A stretch of DNA of 21,474 nucleotides, from NCBI GenBank assembly GCA_038852315.1, contig JAWCKF010000028.1:1-21474 (forward strand). The letters are read 5' to 3'. Shown one piece after another: positions 7,759 to 15,842 of this stretch. Both the position numbers and the translations under genes were made by a program. Positions within the stretch are counted from its first letter, which is position 1. Every line of letters begins with the position of its first letter. This stretch comes from COMBO-56-21 sp038852315 (GTDB lineage: Archaea > Thermoplasmatota > Thermoplasmata > UBA10834). The notes beneath the pieces are model-generated. The model ran no database searches. It was not told the DNA's origin and saw nothing but the letters and a program-made list of their open reading frames with translations.

Positions 7759-10700
7759 ATGAAGGGCAAAGCTTCAATGCTCCCTGCCAATAGAACTTTG
7801 AGCGCGTTGGTTGTTGTGTGCCTGCTCGTGTCCGGTTTTGCAGGCTTCTTGGTCCTCGTGGGGCCTCCGGAGGCCGAAGGACAGGCGATCGGCGACCTGA
7901 TCGTCACCGGGACGTATGTGATAGAGGGCATAACACAGCCCGTCGACGGCAACGTCGTGGTTGAGAGCGGAGGGCACCTCATCATAAGGGACGCCACACT
8001 AAGTGTGATTAGTAACTATGATCTTGCTCACAGACACAGCATCACTGTCAATTCCGGAGGAACAATCACACTTGAACACGGCACTATTACTACCTACCTT
8101 GACCAGATTGATCCTTACCCCTTCCTCACTTTGAATGTGGCAGGCGGAAAGGTCTTTGCTAAAGGGAAGTCGGTTCTTCAATTCCCAGGACAGATGTTAC
8201 TTACAGGTGGAGCCACGGTCTTCCTGAACGATACTGAGATTAAGGCATTGCCAGCAGAACTGGTCCAGCAGTATGTTGTAGGCAGTGGTGGACTAATATC
8301 GGCTGATGAAGCAGATGACGGCCCAGCTATCCAGGTTGTGAATTCGAAGCTCAACCTTTTCGATTCTGCAATAGCTGATTTGCCGGAGTACCCCGTTAAG
8401 AATCAACTAGCTTCTAATCTGACGCTGAGCGGCACCTCCTCGTTATTGGCAGTAAACTCTCACATAAGTGTTGATTTCGGGCCTGTTATAACTCTCGCAG
8501 ATTGGTTCACCCACAATTCGATGGTTGTTACTGGTAGTTCACTTGCGAACTTGTACGGCTGTACATTCGATCCTTATGTAGGTGACCCTGCGGACCGAGT
8601 AGCGGCCATAGTCACTACGGGCGATGCAGATGTCGCAGTACCTTCAGGAGTAGGTGCTGGTGATACTACTGTCGGTCAGGACTACAGGTCTCTTGTGGTC
8701 GCCGGAGAAAGCTGGACCTATCATGTGGGCCCGGGTCAGAGAATGGTCATAGGGAGTTTCGATGCAGGTGCTCCCTCCACGATCTCTAGCGCTCGATTGA
8801 TTGTTAGATATGCCGTAACCGGTGGATACAATGGTAACGCATTTGTGATGTGGAACCTTGAGGGGAACCCTCCAGCATCAACTGGCATCCGGCCATTGGC
8901 GACAGAGACCTCTTTCGTTGAGAAATCATTCGATCTCTTTGCAGCCGGGGTTACTACAACAACTCAATTGGCAACACTAGATGTTAGTTTCTTGCACAAT
9001 GGTGGGGTAGGCGAAGTCCAATTTGATTCCATGTCTATTGTATACGGCATCGGTTCTGGAGCGTTTATCTACAGATGGTTGAATGTGACTGTGGGCGATG
9101 AGTACGGCGTCCCCATTCCTGGAGCGTTGGTTTCGGCTATATTCACTGGCAGCACGGCATTTGGCGGGCAGCCTTCGATATACTTTGGAGATGATGGACC
9201 CAGTGTCTTCCCGCCAGCTTTAGTCTTGAGTTATCTGGGCAGAAACGCAAATACATTTGGCGTTACTGGCTCCGACGGAATCGTCTTGATGCCTTATCTA
9301 ACAGATATAGTCTCTTCCAGTCAATGGCCTAACTCTTTATTCGTTGGATCATTTGTGATTACTGGCAAGGCAACAGTATCGGGCGCTAATTACTCATCAT
9401 CGTCGACCGTTTCCTTCGCGCCGTATCCAGCGATGTCCACATCGGATAGGAGTTATGACTTTACAGTCAAGATATCAGGTATCTCGGCCCAGAGCCCTGA
9501 CCCATCCAGATGGTTGGTGGTTCCGCCTTCTCTCGCAATCGAGAGCATGACATACTACCACGCCGGCGACGTGATAGTTGCAGCGGGCGGCACTCTGTGG
9601 GTCAACAACTCAGTGTTTGAACTGGTCCAGGCCTTCCCGAACCAGAGGACAGTATACATTGACGGAACATCAACTTCGCCAGGGCGTCTCCTGATATCCG
9701 GATCTCAGGTCGTCAGCACCAAACCAATCAATTTCGTCGTCCAGGGTTATGGGACACTTGAGGTAACTGACACAGTGCTTACTGGAGTCAACATAGTTGC
9801 CCTGGAGAACTCCCGAGTGGTGTTCAGAGGAGTCACCCTCTACGGCAATATCACCACAGCATACGACTCGAGAGCCTCGATCAAGATTTTTGACTCGGAC
9901 CTGTCTGAGCCGACCACTCTCTCCGGCTATGTGGTCGGCGAATACACGAACACGAGTGTGCCATCGATCAAGGTCGAGGACGACGCCGTCGCTGTCATCT
10001 ACAGATGGATCCACGTGACGGTCTATGACGGCGCGGGATACCCCGCTCCTGGCGTCACAGTTTCGACGAGGTATTTCATAAACAACACTCCTGCCTCGAG
10101 CGGCGTGTCTGATGCTCAGGGTGTGGCTCGCGTCAACTCGATAGGCACCATCATAAGAGAGACGGGATCCACTTTCGTAGGTAATTACAGAGTCAACGCG
10201 ACATTGACTTATGCTGGTCACAGCTACTACGGCGCCAGCGAGATCTCGGTCGGTGTGATGCCTTATGGAGAGCCGCTTGGTCGGAACGTGACATACGCGG
10301 TCATGAGCCTGCCAAAAGCCTTCCCAGATCTCACTCTCGTAGGGCAGCCGTTGACTGTGACACCATCCAACCCGAAGCACGGCTACAACACTTATGTCAA
10401 TGTGACGGTAACGAACATCGGGCCTGTGCCCGCTCACGAGGTTTCAGCTCAGTTCGACGACACCTCGACGATTGGCGGGCAGCTGGTGATTCGCCCAATC
10501 GGCAAGGTGACTATTCCCATCGTGCCGGTTGGCGGGAGTGCGGTTATATCGACAAGGTGGATAGCAGTTCCTCCGCTCTATCCCGACTCGCACACGATAA
10601 CTGCCACTATAGACCCCGACAACACGGTGCCCGAACTCGTAGAAACGTTGCTGGTCGCCTCAAGGACAGTTATCGTGCAGAACCTTTCTGATGTGGAGGT

Positions 10701-12939
10701 CAGGTCTCTCACTGGCGAGATATACACTGTCCCGTCAACCATAGTAGTCAACGTTCCAGTGACATTGTGTGCGAGTGTCCACAACGTCGGAGATCTGACT
10801 ACGGGCGATGTGCTGGTCGAGTTCTACGATCAGCCGTACGGTACGGGTAGCATGACCCTCATTGCGAACACGACTGTAACGGGCATACAGAGTGAGCACA
10901 CCGCCGTAGCGTCTGTCACGTGGACACCGATGGTCGCCGGCATACACACGATAGTTGTGAGGGTCAACGGCGGTACCGATCCGAACCCGGCGAACCACAG
11001 CTTCGACGAGCTTAGATTCGACAACAACCAGGCAAGCCTCGTGTTCACCGTGCTTACTCCCCCGGACCTAAAGCTCACCAACATGGTCTTCTCGCCCTCG
11101 AACAGAATACCTGGCGGCGACCTGGTCACGATAAGCGCGACCCTGACGAACACAGAGGCCGCACCCGTGACTTCAGTACTTGTGGAGCTACGCAGGGATT
11201 CGCAGTCCGGTCCGCTGGTCGACAGCAAGATCGTCACAGCGGTGCTTTCGAGCAACGCTTCAACGGTCGTTTCCTTTGGCTGGGTCACGCCGGCCGATGT
11301 GACGGCCGCGACTGACATCGTGTTCTACATGATTGTCAACCCGAACCAGAACGATCCGTTGGAGACGACCTACTCAAACAACGTCGTGTTCGGGACGCTG
11401 ACGGTTCTAGATGTGAGGCCAGACTTGGCCGTGACACCCTCTTCGATAATGGTCAAGCTGGGTCAGAGCAACATCACGGCCTCGACCTTCGGCCGCACTG
11501 TGACGGTCGAGGTGCTGGTGAACAATCTGGGCGGCAGGCCCGCGAACGACTTCAGGGTGCTGGTCAACGTTTTGAACGAAACATCCGGGTACAACCACAC
11601 GTTCCACTCGGGCCTGTACAACATATCGGCGACGGCGATGGATCACACGACTCTCGTGTCCTTCAGCTGGGACATACGAATCTGGGAGTGGGGTGACTAC
11701 CTTATATGGGTCTGGGTCGACTCTGAGCGCACGGTCTCCGAGCCGAACGAGAACAACAACATCGCATCCACGGTTTTCACCATCAACCCGATCAACGCTG
11801 TCGTGGATATCACGCCCGACAAGTTGGAGTATCAGGCTGGCGACACGATCGTGGTGAGCATGACCATATATCATGCTGGCACGAGCATCGTCGTGCCAGA
11901 GGTGCCGAACGTGGTCTTCCGGCTGGTAGACACCAACACGAGGCAGGTCGTGCCTGGCTCCGAGGTCCAGGCGGGCAACGCGACGAAGGACGGGACCGTG
12001 GTCGCCACGCTCCTGATACCGACGAACCTCGATTCTGGTTCGTACGACATCGTGGCGGTGTTCTTCGGGACGACTTACGCCGACACGGACTCGACCGCTG
12101 ATACTGTACACATCAGCGCAGCCGGTGCGGGCGGCCTGCTCCCGATGTGGATGATAATCGTCATCGTGGTGATCGTGGCTGCTGTGATCGGTGGCGTGTC
12201 TGTATACATGTACAGGTACGGCCTCGGGAAGTACGTCGAGTGTGGCGAGTGCGGGCAGTTCATCCCAGCGTCTAGCAAGCGCTGCCCGAAGTGCGGCGTG
12301 GAGTTCGAGGTCGGCACGATGAAGTGTTCGGAGTGCGGCGCTTGGATTCCTGCCGAATCGACCGAATGTCCGAACTGCGGCGTCAAGTTCGTCGGCGAGG
12401 CCGAGGAAGAGGCTGACTATCTCGAGCGCATGAGAAAGGAGTACGACGAGATGGTGTCCAAGTACCGTGAGCTCGCGAAGCCGGAGCTGGGCAAGAAGTT
12501 CAGCGACAAGGCCTTCGAGGAGTGGTGGAAGAAGCAGCCAGGGTACATCTCCTTCGAGGATTGGCTGGCGAAAGAGGAGGAGAAGAAGAAGGAGGGCCCC
12601 GTTCCCTGCCCTGTCTGCGGCACACTGAACCCGAAGGAGGCCACTGTCTGCCACAAGTGTGGCACGGTGTTCGGAGCGGTGAAGGAGGCGCCTACGGGGA
12701 AGGGCCCACCACCTGCAGCGCCACCTGCGGCCGCGGCCCCGCCAGCGGTCGAGAAGCCTGTCGAGAGGCCAGCCGAGGGTGCGCCGCCCGCGGCCCAGGC
12801 CGCCGCGCCCCCGGGCGCTCAGCCGAGGATGGTCATAAGGCGTCCCATAGAGAAGAAGGTCGTGCCTAAGAAGATCATCCGGACGCCTACGGGCGAGCTC
12901 AAAGAAGAGGAGGAGAGCAAGGGCGACGAGAACCAGTAG
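7759..12939 (+). CDS. Giant CARDB surface protein with cytoplasmic zinc ribbons
   Basis: The 1726-residue product is a predicted membrane-anchored surface protein. A signal peptide (basic residues, then LSALVVVCLLVSGFAGFLVLVG) covers about residues 1-40. Residues 40-850 are rich in beta, Gly, Ser, Thr and Asn-X-Ser/Thr, with beta-helix-like stretches and two copies of a module beginning IYRWxxVTV (from about 436 and 750). Four CARDB-type adhesion domains follow (about 855-973, 975-1101, 1102-1214 and 1220-1345), two ending in NNxAS-like strands, then a macroglobulin-like domain to about 1451. One membrane helix (about 1463-1485) precedes three zinc ribbons (about 1494-1513, 1521-1540 and 1616-1636), an Ala/Pro linker and a basic tail (RRPIEKKVVPKKIIR). 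The first ATG (7711) is rejected because the TATA box at 7695 would start transcription after it. Bases about 8000-9490 are AT-richer than the rest. Ligand unknown; adhesion or sensing is inference. Confidence 0.88.
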   Translation: MKGKASMLPANRTLSALVVVCLLVSGFAGFLVLVGPPEAEGQAIGDLIVTGTYVIEGITQPVDGNVVVESGGHLIIRDATLSVISNYDLAHRHSITVNSGGTITLEHGTITTYLDQIDPYPFLTLNVAGGKVFAKGKSVLQFPGQMLLTGGATVFLNDTEIKALPAELVQQYVVGSGGLISADEADDGPAIQVVNSKLNLFDSAIADLPEYPVKNQLASNLTLSGTSSLLAVNSHISVDFGPVITLADWFTHNSMVVTGSSLANLYGCTFDPYVGDPADRVAAIVTTGDADVAVPSGVGAGDTTVGQDYRSLVVAGESWTYHVGPGQRMVIGSFDAGAPSTISSARLIVRYAVTGGYNGNAFVMWNLEGNPPASTGIRPLATETSFVEKSFDLFAAGVTTTTQLATLDVSFLHNGGVGEVQFDSMSIVYGIGSGAFIYRWLNVTVGDEYGVPIPGALVSAIFTGSTAFGGQPSIYFGDDGPSVFPPALVLSYLGRNANTFGVTGSDGIVLMPYLTDIVSSSQWPNSLFVGSFVITGKATVSGANYSSSSTVSFAPYPAMSTSDRSYDFTVKISGISAQSPDPSRWLVVPPSLAIESMTYYHAGDVIVAAGGTLWVNNSVFELVQAFPNQRTVYIDGTSTSPGRLLISGSQVVSTKPINFVVQGYGTLEVTDTVLTGVNIVALENSRVVFRGVTLYGNITTAYDSRASIKIFDSDLSEPTTLSGYVVGEYTNTSVPSIKVEDDAVAVIYRWIHVTVYDGAGYPAPGVTVSTRYFINNTPASSGVSDAQGVARVNSIGTIIRETGSTFVGNYRVNATLTYAGHSYYGASEISVGVMPYGEPLGRNVTYAVMSLPKAFPDLTLVGQPLTVTPSNPKHGYNTYVNVTVTNIGPVPAHEVSAQFDDTSTIGGQLVIRPIGKVTIPIVPVGGSAVISTRWIAVPPLYPDSHTITATIDPDNTVPELVETLLVASRTVIVQNLSDVEVRSLTGEIYTVPSTIVVNVPVTLCASVHNVGDLTTGDVLVEFYDQPYGTGSMTLIANTTVTGIQSEHTAVASVTWTPMVAGIHTIVVRVNGGTDPNPANHSFDELRFDNNQASLVFTVLTPPDLKLTNMVFSPSNRIPGGDLVTISATLTNTEAAPVTSVLVELRRDSQSGPLVDSKIVTAVLSSNASTVVSFGWVTPADVTAATDIVFYMIVNPNQNDPLETTYSNNVVFGTLTVLDVRPDLAVTPSSIMVKLGQSNITASTFGRTVTVEVLVNNLGGRPANDFRVLVNVLNETSGYNHTFHSGLYNISATAMDHTTLVSFSWDIRIWEWGDYLIWVWVDSERTVSEPNENNNIASTVFTINPINAVVDITPDKLEYQAGDTIVVSMTIYHAGTSIVVPEVPNVVFRLVDTNTRQVVPGSEVQAGNATKDGTVVATLLIPTNLDSGSYDIVAVFFGTTYADTDSTADTVHISAAGAGGLLPMWMIIVIVVIVAAVIGGVSVYMYRYGLGKYVECGECGQFIPASSKRCPKCGVEFEVGTMKCSECGAWIPAESTECPNCGVKFVGEAEEEADYLERMRKEYDEMVSKYRELAKPELGKKFSDKAFEEWWKKQPGYISFEDWLAKEEEKKKEGPVPCPVCGTLNPKEATVCHKCGTVFGAVKEAPTGKGPPPAAPPAAAAPPAVEKPVERPAEGAPPAAQAAAPPGAQPRMVIRRPIEKKVVPKKIIRTPTGELKEEEESKGDENQ
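8000..9490 (+). other. AT-rich compositional island inside the surface protein gene
   Basis: The reading frame is continuous, but composition changes. Hand-counted 60-base lines starting at 8041, 8401 and 8941 are 43-47% GC, against 63-67% for lines starting at 11461 and 12241. Codons such as TTA, ACT and AAT become frequent. The change is abrupt near 8000 and reverts at about 9490-9560. Confidence 0.7.
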
Positions 12940-12966
12940 GCCCTGCCGCTCTCATCCCCTCGAAAC

Positions 12967-12992
12967 CTCTTTTCCCGGCTTTTCTGCTCTTG
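12967..12992 (+). terminator. T-rich tracts after the surface protein gene
   Basis: CTCTTTT, GGCTTTTC and TGCTCTTG tracts within 50 bases of the stop codon resemble archaeal oligo-T terminators. A 6-base hairpin (GCCTCA-GCT-TGAGGC, 12997-13011) follows. Confidence 0.4.
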
Positions 12993-13149
12993 TATCGCCT
13001 CAGCTTGAGGCATGTGGTCAAGCGCGGGCGTGCTTGTAGGCGTTGGGTCATGGGCGATAGCTCTCACCGAAGGCCAGGATACCGCGTGTGGTCCTGGGTG
13101 AATCGTGCAGAAACCGCATCCTGGACGGCCGCGCAAGAACCTGCGGAGT

Positions 13150-14892
13150 TCAGATCCTCTCGGCTCCCTCGGCGAGCTTCGCCCTGACCTCCCTCATGAC
13201 CTTCTCTGGGTCTTTGTAGTAGGCGGATATTATCGTAGCGACCTTCCTGTGGCTGTCTATGCCTATCTTCTTCATGTACTCGAGTATGTCCACCCTGCGC
13301 TTGAGCTCCCTCTCCATCTCCCTGGGCGACCAGTTGCGCGCCATGCGGACTTTCTCGTACACGTAGCTGTGGCCGCTGTAGCTGAAGGTGTCGTCAGCCG
13401 GGTTCCAGGTGTACACAGAGTTGGTTATCAGCTCGTTCGTCTCGGGGTCGATGCCAACGATCTCCGTCAGCGACTTCACGCGCCTCGTCATCTTCGTCCC
13501 GACCTTGACCTGGGCCTGCAGCAGGACTATGTTCAAGGCGGTTATGAGCGCCCTGGGCAGGTTGATGGGGTCGTTCTCCATCCTGTGGACCATCGCCTGG
13601 ACGTCCTCGGCGTGGAAGGTGGAGTAGCAGGTCTTACCTGTTGCCATGGCCTGGAAGACGACGTACGCCTCCTTGCCTCTGACCTCACCGACCATCAGGT
13701 ACTGGGGCCTCTGCCTCATCGCCGCCGTGAGGAGATCGAACATGTCTATCTCGCCCGAGGCCTTGCCCGTGATGAGGTTCTTGCCGCCGAACCCCTCTCT
13801 CGTCAGCCCCGGAACCCAGTTCTCGTGGGGGAGGTTGAGCTCCCTCGTGTCCTCGATCGACACGATCTTCATCTGAGGCGGTATGAACAGCAGTACGGCG
13901 TTCAGGGTCGTGGTCTTGCCGGATGCGGTGCCGCCGCAGACCAGCATCGATTGCCCGTGCTCGATGGCTATCCACAGATAAGCCATCATCTCCGTGCTCA
14001 TGGTCTTGAACTTGAGCAGGTCAAGGGGCGTGAACGGGTTCTCCTTGAACCGCCTGATGGTGAACGACGAGCCGCGCTTTGTCACGTGCTTGCCCAGCGT
14101 GGCCTGCAGCCTCGAGCCGTCCGGTATGGTAGCGTCCAGCAACGGGTTCGCAACGGAGATGTGCTTGCCGCACTTCTGTGCCAGCCAGACGACGAAACCG
14201 TCCAGCTCCGTCTCGCTCTCGAATCTGAGGTTCGACCGTATGGACCCGTACTTCCTGTGATAGATGTAGAGCGGCACCCCCACCCCATCGCAGGAGCAGT
14301 CCTCGACGTTCGGGTCTATCATCATCACGTTGACGACGCCGTAGCCGATGAAGTCCCTGATGATGTAGTACATCACCCTCTCCTTGGATATCGGGTTCAG
14401 GCTGATGCCCAGCTCCCGCATCAGCGTCTCGACCATGCGGCGGAGATACTTCTCCTTCTCCTCGGGGGCGGCCTCCGTCATGCGCTCCACGGATGCGATG
14501 AGGGTCTCTTTCAGCAGCGCCAGGACGTCCTTCTCGTCCTCCGTCAGCTTCGGCTCTATGACCTCGTAAGTGTACTCGTTCGCACGGTTGTCGTATCTTA
14601 TCCTCACATACGAGTAGTTCTGCTTGATGGGGACGATCTCGACCTCGTCGACGTTCGGCTCGGTGATCTTCGGTATCTCCGTTATCTTGGTGACGTCGAA
14701 GCTGACCTCGCTCTTGGGCACGGCCACCAAGACAGGTTTGGGCTTGAGCTTGAAGAGGAAGCCGAAGTACCTAGCTGCGACTCCCACGCTGCCCTTCGGC
14801 TCAGACTTCTCCTCGGCCTTCTCCTCCTTGCGCGCCTTCCCCTTCCTCTTCTCGGGTACCTCAGCGATTTTCTCCTCCTCGGCCATCGTCAT
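13150..14892 (-). CDS. GspE/ArlI-type secretion ATPase, second copy
   Basis: This is a type II/IV secretion-superfamily motor ATPase of the archaeal pilus/archaellum branch, 580 residues, expected to form a hexamer at the inner face of the membrane. Residues 1-45 are a charged, low-complexity extension. Walker A is GGTASGKT (320-327). The Asp-box region is SIEDTRELNLPHENW (345-359), and Walker B is LMVGEVRG with Glu403. The following His-box region reads ATGKTCYSTFHAED, with Lys420 where the paralogue upstream has His (ATGHTTFSTMHADS); His427 is kept. A CSCDGVGVP segment near 199 matches the N-terminal domain of the family. The ATG at 14892 follows GGAGG, 5 bases after the preceding stop; an in-frame ATG two codons later is possible. 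It is the last gene of the pilus-like operon. The substrate is probably the pilin-like protein, by position. Confidence 0.92.
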   Translation of the reverse strand: MTMAEEEKIAEVPEKRKGKARKEEKAEEKSEPKGSVGVAARYFGFLFKLKPKPVLVAVPKSEVSFDVTKITEIPKITEPNVDEVEIVPIKQNYSYVRIRYDNRANEYTYEVIEPKLTEDEKDVLALLKETLIASVERMTEAAPEEKEKYLRRMVETLMRELGISLNPISKERVMYYIIRDFIGYGVVNVMMIDPNVEDCSCDGVGVPLYIYHRKYGSIRSNLRFESETELDGFVVWLAQKCGKHISVANPLLDATIPDGSRLQATLGKHVTKRGSSFTIRRFKENPFTPLDLLKFKTMSTEMMAYLWIAIEHGQSMLVCGGTASGKTTTLNAVLLFIPPQMKIVSIEDTRELNLPHENWVPGLTREGFGGKNLITGKASGEIDMFDLLTAAMRQRPQYLMVGEVRGKEAYVVFQAMATGKTCYSTFHAEDVQAMVHRMENDPINLPRALITALNIVLLQAQVKVGTKMTRRVKSLTEIVGIDPETNELITNSVYTWNPADDTFSYSGHSYVYEKVRMARNWSPREMERELKRRVDILEYMKKIGIDSHRKVATIISAYYKDPEKVMREVRAKLAEGAERI

Positions 14893-14897
14893 CCATC

Positions 14898-15842
14898 TCA
14901 GCCTCCGAACAGCACCCTGAGGGTGATGAAGCCGACGAGCAGCATGATGAAGCTGTGCCTCATGCCGATGGGTATGCTGCCCTTCTGTATCACGCCAGCG
15001 AGGATACCGTCACCGATCGCGTGCACGACCACGGAAAGGAGGAATATGAACGATATCTCGCTGATTACCTCCGTGTGTATGCTCACGCCCGGGATGGATC
15101 CGAGGCCCATGTCCTTCGCCTTCTGGTTGACGGTGCTTCCCGCCTCCTCCATCTTGGGGAGGAACTGGCCCTGCAAGATCAGTATCGTCGCGATGAACAC
15201 GAAGAACGCGATGTACACGACCATGACGTAGGTCTGCATCGCCACGCTCCGCTCCTCCTGCGTGAGTATCGTTTCCTTCGCGTCGTGCGAGACCATGCTC
15301 AGCACATCCGCCACGTTGCCGCCCGCATCGTTGGCCTTCATGATTATGGAGGACATCCTCGTGACGAGCGGGGTCTTGACCCTCTCAGAGAACAGCCTTA
15401 TCGCCTCGGAAGCGGGCACGCCCCACTCGATCTGGGCAGCCATCTTCTTGATCTCGGGGGTGAGCCTCCCGTACCTGCCAGACGATGCGACCACTATGGC
15501 GTCCGCGAGTGTCATGCCGAACCTGCCGGCCTCAGCGACGTCCCTGAGGAAGTCGGGCAGCCTCGTCTCGATCTCCCTGATGTGTCGCTCCTTCGCGCTC
15601 ATGGGGAATCCGTAGGACGCGAGCAGGGCGAGGGCTGCGAATATCACCCAGTCGATCCACTCGAAGGGTATATCGATGCTGCCTATGGCGTCCAGCACGC
15701 CGATTGCCACGAAGACGACCATGACGATGACGCCGATGGTCAGGTAGGTCTTGGTCAGATCCGCCTTCTCGGTCGCGATGATGCGCTCGTAGGCCTTCTG
15801 CCTCTCCTGCTCCGTCTTCGTCTTCGCCTTCTTCGCAGCCAT
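14898..15842 (-). CDS. Pilus platform membrane protein, TadC-like half
   Basis: The 314-residue T2SSF-type inner membrane protein carries a charged cytoplasmic N-terminus (about 1-30), a pair of membrane helices (about 31-80), a cytoplasmic helical T2SSF region containing LPDFLRDVAEAGRFGMTLAD and KANDAGGNVADVLSMV, and further helices near the C-terminus (VVYIAFFVFIATILIL and two more). It resembles TadC or the C-terminal half of ArlJ, which in most archaea is one protein of roughly 500-600 residues with two such halves. Its ATG abuts the stop of the previous gene directly (TAGATG), indicating translational coupling with the other half. It should form the membrane platform on which the motor ATPases act. 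Confidence 0.85.
   Translation of the reverse strand: MAAKKAKTKTEQERQKAYERIIATEKADLTKTYLTIGVIVMVVFVAIGVLDAIGSIDIPFEWIDWVIFAALALLASYGFPMSAKERHIREIETRLPDFLRDVAEAGRFGMTLADAIVVASSGRYGRLTPEIKKMAAQIEWGVPASEAIRLFSERVKTPLVTRMSSIIMKANDAGGNVADVLSMVSHDAKETILTQEERSVAMQTYVMVVYIAFFVFIATILILQGQFLPKMEEAGSTVNQKAKDMGLGSIPGVSIHTEVISEISFIFLLSVVVHAIGDGILAGVIQKGSIPIGMRHSFIMLLVGFITLRVLFGG

Noticed and set aside
11407..12654. A 415-codon minus-strand frame within the surface protein gene
   Set aside because: It is antisense to CARDB domains and zinc ribbons and disappears where GC content falls, as expected of a shadow.
13105..15231. A 708-codon plus-strand open frame opposite the ATPase and TadC-like genes
   Set aside because: The minus strand encodes unmistakable Walker motifs; the plus translation is low-complexity Arg/Leu/His with no recognisable feature.
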